Below are positions 25,924-34,507 of a stretch of 64,000 nucleotides of DNA, piece after piece. Position numbers and translations under genes: made by a program. The notes beneath the pieces are model-generated. The model was not told where the DNA came from. It did no database searches and saw only the letters and a list, made by a program, of their open reading frames with translations. Source of the DNA: JBDRMV01 sp043825615. Its GTDB lineage: Bacteria > CG03. Location: the NCBI GenBank assembly GCA_043825615.1, contig JBDRRS010000013.1, positions 201,964 through 265,963 of the forward strand, given 5' to 3'. The first letter of the stretch is position 1. The number at the start of each line of letters is the position of its first letter.

Positions 25924-25998
25924 TCAAACCTTACAAGGGTGGTGGGCGTCTTCGTCCGTCTGTGGAGGAAGGCTTGTCCCGTTGGGGGTAGCGTTCAT
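25924..25998 (-). repeat. Dispersed minigene repeat, copy C (long form)
   Basis: On the minus strand this reads ATGAACGCTACCCCCAACGG through GTAAGGTTTGA, a 24-codon ORF (MNATPNGTSLPPQ, then TDEDAHHPCKV, stop). Its ATG overlaps the TGA of the upstream beta-helix gene (ATGA), and its stop is 2 nt before the nadK ATG. It is thus a complete coupled minigene between two genes. Confidence 0.85.
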
Positions 25999-27158
25999 TT
26001 TACTCGCTCATCAAGTATTTTTCTTTTCGAGTTTTTCACGGTATTGTTTCTGAAAACGGTGTGGGAACGGTTCATAAGTTTAACAGCGGTGTCGCAGCCG
26101 AGAAAATTGTTTCCGTCAATCGTGGCTCTTGAAACCTCGGACAGTTTTATCCCGGTCCCCCCGAGTATCCTGTTATTTTCCACGACACCTCTGGAACTGT
26201 CCCGTAGAATAATGGCAAAATCATTATCGGTAAACAGATTTTCCCGAATTTCGGCATCACCCGATTCCACGCAGGATATTCCGCTGCCGTTTGCCAGAAA
26301 ATTATTTTCAAAAACGCTGGTTTGTGATTCGCCCTGAACCAGAATGCCGCTTACGTTCCTGGAGATGTTGTTCTGCGAAATTCTCGCGGAGGATTTTACC
26401 CAGAGAGCAATACCTGCTCCATTTCCGCTGATGGTATTGCTGGAGATTTCGGGTATTGAAATATCCCCGCCGGCTATTCCGATGTTGTTGCCTGTGATTT
26501 TGCTCGAACGTATTACGGGTGAAGAATTTCCCTCGCAGAAAATGCCTGCTAATTTTGAAAAGGAAACATTCGTATTTGAAATTTCAGGCCTTGCGAAGTC
26601 CGCCACGCCGATTGCATGACGGCAGTTCAGGAAGGTTGAGTTCCTGATTTTTCCTCCTCCCATATCCCAGTATCCGATTCCGGCAACACTGCAATTTTCA
26701 ATTTTACAGTTCACGATCTCAGGAGAGGACTCACCGTAGACCCTTATGGCTATGGGGCTGCCGTCAATTTCTACGAATGACAGTTTTGCCCGGTTTTTCC
26801 CGAGAAAAATAAGACCTCCGCTGTTCTTTGAACGCAGGAACTTTATCGGTTTTTCTCGAGAACCTTCGGCGTCGAACGTTCCTTCCACGAGTATTTCTAT
26901 TTTTTCGTTTTGAAGGATGTTGAAAGGTCCCGCCGCCTCCTCCCGTATGTATCTGACCTGGTTCTTCGGTTTGCGGGCGTAAGAAATTTTCGTGCCCGGA
27001 AGAATTTTCAATCCGGCTCTCCTTTCCACGACCACATCGCCCGTCAGCTTGATTCTGCCTTTCCACACGGTGTTTTTGGAAATGGAACCAGAATATCTTT
27101 TCGTGCAGGATGCAAAAACAACAAGAGCGGAAAGAAGAGCCGCTTTTTTCCATTTCAT
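25995..27158 (-). CDS. Lipoprotein with right-handed parallel beta-helix (NosD/PbH1-type repeats)
   Basis: The protein has 387 residues and a lipobox FASC, so an outer- or inner-membrane lipoprotein is predicted. After a short region with LKILPGTKISY, about 12 coils of 22-24 residues follow with recurring patterns such as IEISGNGAGI and NNFLANGSGI-type Asn-rich turns, which are PbH1 repeats. Such folds occur in polysaccharide-active or carbohydrate-binding proteins (NosD/CASH domains). No catalytic acid set can be picked out from sequence alone. It precedes nadK with only the minigene repeat between. Confidence 0.8.
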   Translation of the reverse strand: MKWKKAALLSALVVFASCTKRYSGSISKNTVWKGRIKLTGDVVVERRAGLKILPGTKISYARKPKNQVRYIREEAAGPFNILQNEKIEILVEGTFDAEGSREKPIKFLRSKNSGGLIFLGKNRAKLSFVEIDGSPIAIRVYGESSPEIVNCKIENCSVAGIGYWDMGGGKIRNSTFLNCRHAIGVADFARPEISNTNVSFSKLAGIFCEGNSSPVIRSSKITGNNIGIAGGDISIPEISSNTISGNGAGIALWVKSSARISQNNISRNVSGILVQGESQTSVFENNFLANGSGISCVESGDAEIRENLFTDNDFAIILRDSSRGVVENNRILGGTGIKLSEVSRATIDGNNFLGCDTAVKLMNRSHTVFRNNTVKNSKRKILDERVK

Positions 27159-27233
27159 AGGTTTATTTTAGTAATTTTGATAGACGTTGTAAAACCGCAG
27201 TCTTCATTTTTGTCAGGGTGGGGGCTGCTTCAT

Positions 27234-27974
27234 TCATATTTTTTTCTCGAAGAACCTCTGCAGGAACGCTTCTGCGAGGCCTCTGTATTTACCCCAGAGT
27301 TTTCTGCTCGCTCCGTCAAAATCCGATTTCACCCCGTAATTTTCCCGCATTATTTTTTCGGTCAGACAGTCCATATAAAAAGCGCCGTAGTTTCTCTTCT
27401 GAAAAATTTCAAAAAGGGAAAGGGAATAATTTCCCAGACCCTTGATTTTATCTATTGCTGCTTTTCCGTAATTTCCCGCAAGTTCGTTCAGGTAACCGGA
27501 TTTATAGCCGACCTTGAATTTACGGAGGTCCCCGAGGTATTTACTCCTTTTGAAATTCAGATTTCCGTAAAGAAGATTCATCTGTTTCCTGTAGTTCGCG
27601 TATGAATTATTCTGCGACACGACGGCGCCGACGAGCGCTTCAAAATCGGAGAATGCGGAAATGATTCTTGTTCTTTTTATTTTAGGCAGCAGGGTTTTTA
27701 AGACAGCGTCTTTTCTGCAAATTCCGTAGAACTCATTCATATTCTCTCCGATTCCGAAACAATATCTTACCCTCTTAATCAGGAAGTTTTTTTCGGACAC
27801 ATTGATTTCCTTGTCCGTTGTGATATGAAGGAAACTCTTTTTTTGCCTGAAACAGAGATTGATTTTCCTGTTTTTCAGTATGACAGTCCGCTTCGGCTCG
27901 TCGTCGTAGAAAAAATAGAAGAGTCCCGACTTGAATGTCTTTAGAAAATCAAAATCATTTGTTTTTATCTTCAC
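27234..27974 (-). CDS. HhH-GPD superfamily DNA glycosylase (AlkA/OGG-like)
   Basis: This 246-residue protein has an OGG/AlkA-type N-terminal domain (FYFFYDDEPKRTVILKNRK) and a central segment ALVGAVVSQNNSYANYRKQM, matching the family's I..Q..S pattern. Its helix-hairpin-helix IKGLGNYSLSLFEIF is followed by FYMDCLTEKIM, with Asp at the place of the catalytic aspartate. The position that is Lys in bifunctional OGG enzymes is not Lys here, so a monofunctional base-excision enzyme is more likely. It stands alone, with 75 bp to the lipoprotein gene and a 130-bp gap to rpmH. Confidence 0.75.
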   Translation of the reverse strand: MKIKTNDFDFLKTFKSGLFYFFYDDEPKRTVILKNRKINLCFRQKKSFLHITTDKEINVSEKNFLIKRVRYCFGIGENMNEFYGICRKDAVLKTLLPKIKRTRIISAFSDFEALVGAVVSQNNSYANYRKQMNLLYGNLNFKRSKYLGDLRKFKVGYKSGYLNELAGNYGKAAIDKIKGLGNYSLSLFEIFQKRNYGAFYMDCLTEKIMRENYGVKSDFDGASRKLWGKYRGLAEAFLQRFFEKKI

Positions 27975-28069
27975 AGTTTTGAGAGTATATCAAATTCGGG
28001 AATTGAACACACGCTTTGCTGCGCGGCACCATTTCCACCATTTCAAAATTACATAAAAACAACAAACGC

Positions 28070-28098
28070 TTGACAGGATGAGTATTTTTTACAAAAAT
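28070..28098 (+). promoter_or_regulatory. Probable rpmH promoter
   Basis: A consensus TTGACA lies at 28070-28075. The -10 is weak (TACAAAAAT around 28090-28098). The rpmH ATG follows 8 bp later, which leaves almost no leader. Confidence 0.5.
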
Positions 28099-28105
28099 CT
28101 AACCT

Positions 28106-28240
28106 ATGAAACCAACTTATAACCCGCACAAAAAAAGACGCGCGAAAAAGCACGGCTTTAGGAATAAGATGAAAACACATTCAGGGAAAAAAATTCTGAA
28201 TGCAAGAAGAAAAAAAGGCAGAAAGAAACTTACCCCGTAA
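28106..28240 (+). CDS. rpmH: 50S ribosomal protein L34
   Basis: This 44-residue, highly basic protein has the complete L34 signature: MKPTYNPHKKRRAKKHGFR, then K(M)KTHSGKKILNARRKKGRKKL. It is the first gene of the rpmH-rnpA-yidD-yidC-mnmE cluster, conserved near bacterial origins. A TTGACA element lies 31 bp upstream of the ATG. Its last 41 bases overlap the start of rnpA in another frame. Confidence 0.97.
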   Translation: MKPTYNPHKKRRAKKHGFRNKMKTHSGKKILNARRKKGRKKLTP

Positions 28241-28502
28241 GAAACTCGCGGCAAATCAGTTCTTCAAGTGTTCCTACAGCAGAAATTTACGGCAGCAAGG
28301 GAAAATCTGGTTGAGAATAGGCTCGCGGTTTGCAAGGAAAGCAGTCGTACGGAATAAGTACAAAAGGTGGGTGAGGGAGATTTTCAGAAAAATGAATTTT
28401 GAAGGAAGATTTGACGTTTATGTTTCCTTGATAAAACAGCCGGAGGCGGATTTCCATTTTTTCAGTGGGCATCTTCTCGAACTTTACGAAAAAGTTAAAT
28501 GA
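28200..28502 (+). CDS. rnpA: Ribonuclease P protein component
   Basis: RnpA assists the catalytic RNA in maturing tRNA 5' ends. The 100-residue basic protein has the family core RIGSRFARKAVVRNKYKRWVREIFRK (RN motif at about 51-52). The only ATG that gives a full-length N-terminus is at 28200, inside rpmH, so the two genes overlap by 41 bp in different frames. A similar nested arrangement is known in Thermus. The N-terminal 20 residues are divergent from standard RnpA, so the exact start is less sure. It overlaps yidD by 4 bp. Confidence 0.88.
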   Translation: MQEEKKAERNLPRKKLAANQFFKCSYSRNLRQQGKIWLRIGSRFARKAVVRNKYKRWVREIFRKMNFEGRFDVYVSLIKQPEADFHFFSGHLLELYEKVK

Positions 28503-28696
28503 CTTATCTGCTGAAACTGCTGATAAGAACCTGGCAGAAAATTCCCGGGATGCCTCACTGCAGATTTTACCCGAGCTGTTCGCAGTATTTTCTGCTTTCT
28601 CTTGAGAAATACGGTTTCTTCCGCGGTTCCGCAAAAGGAATTTTCAGAATACTGCGATGCAGCCCTTTTTCGCAGGGGGGTTTCGACAGACCGTGA
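28499..28696 (+). CDS. yidD: Membrane protein insertion efficiency factor YidD
   Basis: A 65-residue protein with the full YidD signature: LLIRTWQKIPGMPHCRFYPSCSQY, then AKGIFRILRCSPFSQGGFD. The three cysteines are conserved. YidD is a small peripheral membrane protein that aids YidC/Sec-dependent insertion. It is embedded in the canonical position with ATGA overlap to rnpA and GTGA overlap to yidC. Confidence 0.95.
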   Translation: MTYLLKLLIRTWQKIPGMPHCRFYPSCSQYFLLSLEKYGFFRGSAKGIFRILRCSPFSQGGFDRP

Positions 28697-30168
28697 ACGG
28701 ACCAGAAAGAAATTCAATCCTGGCAATTGTTCTTTCCTTTCTCGTTCTCCTGATATGGTGGTCAAGCATTTCGAAAAGACCGGTGCCTCCGGCGAATAAT
28801 ACTGACGCCGTAAAAGCGGCCGGGCACGGAAAAACTGAAGTTGCGGAAACAGGGAGCGGTGAAATTTCCGATGAAGAGATTGGCGAAGAGGAAACACTTG
28901 AAATAAAGAATGCAAATCTCAGATGCCTGTTCGGACGCAAAAGCGGACAGCTGCATCATCTGTATCTGAAAGAAAATTCGAGCGAGGTTGACCTGATACT
29001 CCCCGATTCTCCCCTTCCTTTCGTTCTTAAAGCAAACGGGAACATATTGAAAACCCCAACCGTTTCGGAAAAAAACAACTCAGTTCTCGTCTCTTACCCC
29101 GGAACCGCCCTGACTTTCTCGCTTAAAGACAGCTATCTTATGGTGAATGCCGCATCCCGCAGAAACGCGCCTCTGGAAATATCGTGGGCAGGCGGAATCG
29201 GCACAGACCCCGGTCTTCTTAAGGAGCAGCTGAAAAGAAAACTGCAGCGGTTCCACATAAATGACGGCAAGGTAAAAAAAATTTCGTCTTTGCTGGAAAA
29301 ACGCCTATACGGGTGGGTCTGTCTTTCAAACAGGTATTTTCTGATTGCATTTTTTCCTGACGGGAAAATCCCGATGATATGCGACCCCAAAAATCCGGAA
29401 AAGTTAATTTCCTTTTCTGCGGAAACGGGTGAACTGAAACTGAAAATCCTGATTGCCCAGAAGGAATATGCCGCGCTGACGAAACGCGGAGAGGGCCTCC
29501 AGAAAACCCTGGACCTCGGGCTCTTTTCGTTTCTCAGCATTTTCTTTATTCATATTCTGAGTTTCTTTAAAAGCATCACCGGAAACTACGGGTGGTCAAT
29601 ATGCATTCTGACCGGCATCATACAGTTTTTTATGTTCCCTCTCACAAAGAAAAACTTAAAGTCCGCAGCGGCAATGAAAAGAATACAGCCCTATGTTAAA
29701 AAATTGCAGCAGCAGTACAAAGACGACCCTAAAAGAATGCAGTCGGAACTTATGAACCTCTACAAGGTTCAGAAAGTAAACCCCCTCGGCGGCTGTCTTC
29801 CGATGCTTCTGCAGATTCCGATTTTCTGGTCTCTTTTCACCATGCTTCAGGGCCTGGTTGAACTCAGGGGGGCTCCGTGGATTCTGTGGCTGACCGACCT
29901 TTCAAAACCGGATGCGCTGTTCGGGCATTTCCCTTCATTCGTACCGCTGCTCGGCGGCTGGCCGATAGGTCCACTGCCCCTTCTCATGGGTTTAACGATG
30001 TTCCTTCAGCAGCGTCTCACCATTACCGACCCCCAGCAGAAAGCGTTTCTCCTGATGCCCATATTTTTTACATTCATTTTCCTGAAATTCCCTTCGGGGC
30101 TGGTCCTCTACTGGTTCACCAGCAACCTGCTGACTTTTGGACAACAACTGATTCTGACAAAAAAATAA
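28693..30168 (+). CDS. yidC: Membrane protein insertase YidC
   Basis: YidC inserts and folds inner-membrane proteins. The start is GTG 28693 in a GTGA overlap with the yidD stop; an ATG at 28657 lies within yidD. The protein has about 491 residues: an N-terminal transmembrane anchor (NSILAIVLSFLVLLIWW), a periplasmic domain (about residues 55-250) as in diderm YidC1, and the conserved 60KD_IMP core with ITGNYGWSICILTGIIQFFMFPLTKK, MLLQIPIFWSLFTML and PLLMGLTMFLQQRL. mnmE begins at the next base after the stop. Confidence 0.96.
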   Translation: MNGPERNSILAIVLSFLVLLIWWSSISKRPVPPANNTDAVKAAGHGKTEVAETGSGEISDEEIGEEETLEIKNANLRCLFGRKSGQLHHLYLKENSSEVDLILPDSPLPFVLKANGNILKTPTVSEKNNSVLVSYPGTALTFSLKDSYLMVNAASRRNAPLEISWAGGIGTDPGLLKEQLKRKLQRFHINDGKVKKISSLLEKRLYGWVCLSNRYFLIAFFPDGKIPMICDPKNPEKLISFSAETGELKLKILIAQKEYAALTKRGEGLQKTLDLGLFSFLSIFFIHILSFFKSITGNYGWSICILTGIIQFFMFPLTKKNLKSAAAMKRIQPYVKKLQQQYKDDPKRMQSELMNLYKVQKVNPLGGCLPMLLQIPIFWSLFTMLQGLVELRGAPWILWLTDLSKPDALFGHFPSFVPLLGGWPIGPLPLLMGLTMFLQQRLTITDPQQKAFLLMPIFFTFIFLKFPSGLVLYWFTSNLLTFGQQLILTKK

Positions 30169-31521
30169 ATGCGCCCCGACACCATCGTTGCGCCAATCAC
30201 CGCATGGGGTCATTCAAGCGTCGGAATCGTCCGCCTGAGCGGCGGGACGGCGCTGGAAATACTCGGTAACATTTTCACGCCAAAAAACAGGAAAAAACCC
30301 GCATCGCACACCATCCACTACGGACACATTCACGACGGTAAAACGCTCGTTGACGAGGTTCTCGTTTTTCTCATGCGCAGACCGCGAAGTTATACGCGGG
30401 AGGATACGGTGGAAATATCATCCCACGGAGGGCCGCTGATAATCAGACAAATTCTGGAACTCTGCCTGAAAAACGGGGCGCGTCTTGCCGAACCGGGGGA
30501 ATTCACGAAAAGGGCTTTCCTGAACGGGCGGATTGACCTTGTGCAGGCGGAAGCGGTAGCCGATTTAATCAGCGCAAAAAGCGAACAGGCAATAAACGCC
30601 TCTGCCAAACAGCTGGAAGGCGGGCTCTCGGACGAGGTTGCAAAAATAAGAAGCAAAATTCTCGTCGCGGCGGCGGCGCTGAACGCCTCGCTCGATTTTC
30701 CGGAAGACGACATTAAATGGAATGCCGCAAAAACAAAAAAAACGCTTTCAGACACATGCCTCGGAACAAAAAAAATTCTTGCCGGTTTTGAAACCGGACG
30801 CAAACTCAGGGAAGGCGTAAAAATCGTTATCGTGGGAAAAACAAACGTCGGGAAATCGTCCCTTATAAATGCTCTTTCTCAAACGGAGCGGGCAATAGTT
30901 ACGCCGGTTCCGGGAACCACAAGGGACGTCATACGGGAACCCCTCGTCCTGAAGGGAATACCCGCAGAACTCTACGACACGGCGGGCTTGAGAAAAAATG
31001 CGCGGGGAATAATTGAAAAAATGGGGATGCAGAAAACCAGGGATGCAATCGGAGAGGCGAACGCAATAATTTTTCTTTTCGACGCATCCCGGAAACTTGA
31101 CGAAAGGGACTTCAATATAATGAAACTGTTGAAGGACCTTGCAAAAAACACAATAATGGTAGGGAACAAAACGGACCTCGGCAAAATCCCTCCTTCGAAA
31201 AGATTCGGAATTTTCAGAACTTATATTTCCTGCCTGAACGGAAAAGGCATCGCCCCGCTCAAAGACCGGCTTGCCGGGTTTTTTACGAAAGGAATGATAC
31301 TTCCAAAAGACGCGGTCATTCTAACGAACGTAAGACATGCAAAAATTTTCCGGGCCGTCCTGAATAACGTTTCGGAAGCAATTCCGAAAATTGAGGAAAA
31401 CCCGGCCGTCAGCGCCATGATGCTTGAGGATTCTCTTGCGGAACTCGATAAACTGACGGGCAGAACCTTCCGGGAAGATATGCTGAATGAAATTTTTTCA
31501 ACATTCTGCATCGGCAAATAA
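30169..31521 (+). CDS. mnmE: tRNA uridine-5-carboxymethylaminomethyl(34) synthesis GTPase MnmE
   Basis: MnmE acts with MnmG to modify wobble U34. Its 450 residues contain an N-terminal folate-binding domain (APITAWGHSSVGIVRLSG, EISSHGGPLI, AEPGEFTKRAFLNGRIDL) and a helical domain interrupted by the G domain. G1 is GKTNVGKSS near residue 222; PGTTRD and DTAGLR follow. The C-terminal signature is CIGK with Cys447. It follows yidC without a gap. The stop TAA is immediately followed by the ATG of repeat copy D. Confidence 0.96.
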   Translation: MRPDTIVAPITAWGHSSVGIVRLSGGTALEILGNIFTPKNRKKPASHTIHYGHIHDGKTLVDEVLVFLMRRPRSYTREDTVEISSHGGPLIIRQILELCLKNGARLAEPGEFTKRAFLNGRIDLVQAEAVADLISAKSEQAINASAKQLEGGLSDEVAKIRSKILVAAAALNASLDFPEDDIKWNAAKTKKTLSDTCLGTKKILAGFETGRKLREGVKIVIVGKTNVGKSSLINALSQTERAIVTPVPGTTRDVIREPLVLKGIPAELYDTAGLRKNARGIIEKMGMQKTRDAIGEANAIIFLFDASRKLDERDFNIMKLLKDLAKNTIMVGNKTDLGKIPPSKRFGIFRTYISCLNGKGIAPLKDRLAGFFTKGMILPKDAVILTNVRHAKIFRAVLNNVSEAIPKIEENPAVSAMMLEDSLAELDKLTGRTFREDMLNEIFSTFCIGK

Positions 31522-31581
31522 ATGAACGCTACCCTCCCTCCACAGGCGGACGAAGACGCCCACCGCCCTGATAAGGTTTGA
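31522..31581 (+). repeat. Dispersed minigene repeat, copy D (intermediate form)
   Basis: ATG at 31522 directly follows the mnmE TAA. The frame reads MNATLPPQADEDAHRPDKV and stops at 31579-31581. The end GATAAGGTTTGAAA puts AAGG 7 nt before the next gene's ATG at 31584. Compared with copies B and C it lacks an internal 14-15 bp. Confidence 0.85.
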
Positions 31582-31583
31582 AA

Positions 31584-32429
31584 ATGAAAACCACCGCAAA
31601 ATCCGTATTTTTGCTTTTTCTTTTCCTCCCCGGACAATCAACCGCCGCAAAAGAAATAACGCTGCTCTACCGGCCGGAAACAGGCAAAACATATCATTAT
31701 TCCGGCGAACTTGAAATCCATCAGGAACTTGAAAACCTGATTTCCAAAAACCCGGCGGTAAATGTTTTTTCGGCAGCGGTTTCCTTTGACCTTGAAGTCG
31801 CGACCGAAAACAGCCACTACGTTGAAAAATACACGCTAAAATCAGCTACGATAACTACGGATACGGGCGGAATCATCGGCGACATGAGTTCGGAGACCGC
31901 AAAACTGATCGGCAAAGAGTGGGAAGTTCCCGTCTCCTCTACCGGAGCAGTCATTGGAATGGATTCGGAACTCAGCTACCCTTATACCCTTATACCCTTA
32001 CGGGCACAAGCGGGCACAAGCGGGTACAGGCGGTTTTTCCCGCACTTGCCGGAAAAAACTATTAAAATCGGCGAAGATTTTACGACGAAATCAAATACCC
32101 GTTACCCGTTTCTTGATATGACGATTAACGTAAAAACCGTTATAAAATACAAACTTGAAAAGATTCCGGAAAGGGGGCTCGGCATGTTTTCCTTTAGCGC
32201 AAACGTAACTTCCGCTTCACATTACCCTGAGCGAAAACGCATAATGACCGAGAGCGAAATTTCAGGTCTCGGGACCGGAACGTTCCTCTACAACGCGGAA
32301 AAATGCCTGGTTGAAAGTTTCGCCGCGGATTTTTCTTTCGACTCGGACGTTTTTTCCCGGAACCCGTCTTCCGGAGAACAAAGGTTGAAAATCAAACAGA
32401 CGCTGAAAGTCAGCGTATTAAGAAGATAA
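31584..32429 (+). CDS. Exported protein of unknown function
   Basis: The start is ATG 31584, preceded by AAGG of the repeat. The product has 281 residues. A signal peptide (SVFLLFLFLPGQSTAA) is followed by a beta-rich soluble region that begins ITLLYRPETGKTYHY and continues with repeated strands. The style is that of periplasmic or surface DUF6263-like proteins, but I cannot assign a family firmly. Codons about 132-149 are built from short tandem repeats (8-bp and 10-bp units). It converges on glmM with a 12-bp overlap. Confidence 0.65.
   Translation: MKTTAKSVFLLFLFLPGQSTAAKEITLLYRPETGKTYHYSGELEIHQELENLISKNPAVNVFSAAVSFDLEVATENSHYVEKYTLKSATITTDTGGIIGDMSSETAKLIGKEWEVPVSSTGAVIGMDSELSYPYTLIPLRAQAGTSGYRRFFPHLPEKTIKIGEDFTTKSNTRYPFLDMTINVKTVIKYKLEKIPERGLGMFSFSANVTSASHYPERKRIMTESEISGLGTGTFLYNAEKCLVESFAADFSFDSDVFSRNPSSGEQRLKIKQTLKVSVLRR
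31977..32030 (+). repeat. Tandem repeats: 3 x TACCCTTA then 3 x CGGGCACAAG-like
   Basis: Three exact 8-bp units (31977-32000) are followed by two exact and one variant 10-bp unit (32001-32030), all within the coding region of the exported protein. Neither unit length is a multiple of three. Confidence 0.85.
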
Positions 32430-33770
32430 TTTTTTCTGAAATATTTTTTTCAAACCGACAGCAATTTTATTTGTTTCTTTATGCGTGGGGCCTTCAACCA
32501 TAATTCGCAAAAGCGGCTGCGTGCCCGAAAACCTTATGAGCGTTCTTCCCCTTCCCTGAAGGAGTTTGTCCGCGCGGGCCTGCGCTTCCCTGAGTTCCGG
32601 GATTTTCCTGAAATCAACTCTCCTTGCCACTTTGAGATTCAGAAGAACCTGCGGATATCTTTTCATCGTTTTCCTTAAAACGGACAGTTTCTTTCTCTTT
32701 TTTCTCATTACGGTCAAGAGCTGCAGAGCCGTCATTATTCCGTCGCCTGTCGTGTGGTGGTCCAAAAAGATTATGTGTCCCGAATCCTCACCGCCCAGAA
32801 CCGCGCCGCGCCGCTGCATTTCTTCAAGGACAAACCTGTCGCCTACCGGCGTCATATAGGACCTTATGCCTTTTTTTTCAAAGAATTTGAGCAGACCGAA
32901 ATTGGTCATAACGGTTCCGACCACAAAGTTATTTTTAAGCCGATTGTTCTCCTTCAGGAATTCCGCAATTATGGCTATGATTTCATCCCCCGTAACGACA
33001 GACCCTGTTTCGTCCACCGCAATACAGCGGTCTCCGTCGCCGTCAAAAGCAAAACCCACATCCGCTTTTTCCTTCGCAATCACCGCGGCTGCATTTTCGG
33101 GATAGAGCGACCCGCAGTTTTTATTTATGTTCTTCCCGTTAGGCGAAATCCCGATCGTCTTGACATTTGCCCTCAACTCGTCGAAAATCATGGGAGCGAC
33201 TTTATATGTGGCTCCGTTCGCGCAGTCAAGGACAATTTTATACCCTTCAAGCGAAAAGTCCTTCGGGAGGGAACTTTTAAGAAAAACGATGTATCTCCCG
33301 AGAGCGTCCTCCACTCTGACATTCTTTCCTATCCTCTCCGCCGGAGGCAGCAGATGGTGTATGTTTCCGGAAATGGCAGTTCTTTCGATTTTCTTTTCCG
33401 CCTCCTCACTCAATTTTTCCCCTTTTGAACTGAAAACTTTTATGCCGTTGTCCTCATAAGGGTTGTGCGAGGCGGAGATGACGACGCCGGCATCCGCATT
33501 TATATTCTTCGTGATAAAAGCAATCCCGGGAGTGGGCATCGGACCCAGCAGAAGAACCTCGCCGCCCATCGCCGTAATTCCGGCGGAAAGCGATGTTTCA
33601 AGCATATAGCCCGACAGACGCGTATCTTTCCCTATGATGATTTTGGGCCTGTGTGATTTCGTTTTCCTCAGAAAATTCGTCAGGGCAATGCCGATTTTCA
33701 CAACCTGAAAAGGAGTCATCGGACTCTTGTTCGCCACGCCTCTTATGCCGTCCGTACCGAATAACCTCAT
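32418..33770 (-). CDS. glmM: Phosphoglucosamine mutase
   Basis: GlmM converts glucosamine-6-phosphate to glucosamine-1-phosphate for UDP-GlcNAc, peptidoglycan and lipid A. Its 450 residues show RLFGTDGIRGVAN at the start, the phosphoserine loop VVISASHNPYEDNGIKVF (Ser near residue 100), the metal loop FAFDGDGDRCIAVDE, GGEDSGHII and the C-terminal phosphate loop RFSGTQPLLRIMVEG. The start overlaps the upstream beta-helix gene as ATGA. It ends the long minus-strand unit that begins at folP; folP-glmM linkage is common in bacteria. Confidence 0.96.
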   Translation of the reverse strand: MRLFGTDGIRGVANKSPMTPFQVVKIGIALTNFLRKTKSHRPKIIIGKDTRLSGYMLETSLSAGITAMGGEVLLLGPMPTPGIAFITKNINADAGVVISASHNPYEDNGIKVFSSKGEKLSEEAEKKIERTAISGNIHHLLPPAERIGKNVRVEDALGRYIVFLKSSLPKDFSLEGYKIVLDCANGATYKVAPMIFDELRANVKTIGISPNGKNINKNCGSLYPENAAAVIAKEKADVGFAFDGDGDRCIAVDETGSVVTGDEIIAIIAEFLKENNRLKNNFVVGTVMTNFGLLKFFEKKGIRSYMTPVGDRFVLEEMQRRGAVLGGEDSGHIIFLDHHTTGDGIMTALQLLTVMRKKRKKLSVLRKTMKRYPQVLLNLKVARRVDFRKIPELREAQARADKLLQGRGRTLIRFSGTQPLLRIMVEGPTHKETNKIAVGLKKIFQKKLSS

Positions 33771-34507
33771 TTTCTCTCCTTTATCCCAATGCTCTGATTC
33801 AATTTAATAATTGAGAGGCCGGCGTAAAACCCCCGCGCCGTCGTATTCGGATAGAGAAGACAGTTCTTCCCGAGGAGCGTTCCCGGCATCGTAACGGAAT
33901 TGCAGCCGGTTGAAACGCCGTCGCCGAGAATTGCGCCGAACTTTCTCAGCCCCGTGCTTATCTTATTCCCTTCCGCCAGAACATTTATATTGTCCTCCGT
34001 AACCTTGAAATTCGCGAGTTTCGTACCTGCGCCGAGATTTACCTTACCGACCACGCTGTCGCCGAGGTAGGCAAAATGCCCCGCTTTGCTCTCCCCTGTC
34101 ATTATTGCGCTTTTCATTTCGGTCGTGTGCCCGACGACGCAATTCTTACCGATGATAACCGCGCCCCTTATGTAGGCGCCCTGACGGACGACGGAACCGT
34201 CTCCGATGATTGACGGGCCGTAAATCAAAGCCCCGGGTTCTATCACAACGGAACTCCCGAGCTGGATGCTGTCATCCATAAGGAAACTTCCCTCGTGTAT
34301 GACGGCGCCGTTTTCAAGAATAATTGTCTTTTCTACCATGGTCCGGCCGTGCCTGATTTCACTTACATTCGGTTTTATGTTTTCTTTCAGATATTCTTTT
34401 ATGCGCGGCAAAACTTCCCACACGTTTACGATGCCTTTAAAAATAACCCTGTGGGGGAACCTTGTCAAATCAAAAAAAATCTCCGGCTTAAAATTCAATT
34501 TTGACAT
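33767..34507 (-). CDS. Left-handed beta-helix (hexapeptide repeat) protein, GlmU-C-terminal-like
   Basis: The product has about 246 residues. An N-terminal helical region of about 50 residues is followed by hexapeptide repeats (VIHEGSFLMDDSIQLG, ALIYGPSIIGDGSVVRQGAYIRG, VVGHTTEMKSAIMTG) typical of the LbH acyl/nucleotidyl-transferase fold. It resembles the C-terminal half of sugar-1-phosphate nucleotidyltransferases but has no nucleotidyl-binding domain. GlmM next door makes the substrate of GlmU, so a link to UDP-GlcNAc synthesis is plausible inference. The start is ambiguous: ATG 34507 with AAGGAGG unusually close, GTG 34519, or TTG 34498. The gene overlaps the lemA end. Confidence 0.75.
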   Translation of the reverse strand: MSKLNFKPEIFFDLTRFPHRVIFKGIVNVWEVLPRIKEYLKENIKPNVSEIRHGRTMVEKTIILENGAVIHEGSFLMDDSIQLGSSVVIEPGALIYGPSIIGDGSVVRQGAYIRGAVIIGKNCVVGHTTEMKSAIMTGESKAGHFAYLGDSVVGKVNLGAGTKLANFKVTEDNINVLAEGNKISTGLRKFGAILGDGVSTGCNSVTMPGTLLGKNCLLYPNTTARGFYAGLSIIKLNQSIGIKERK

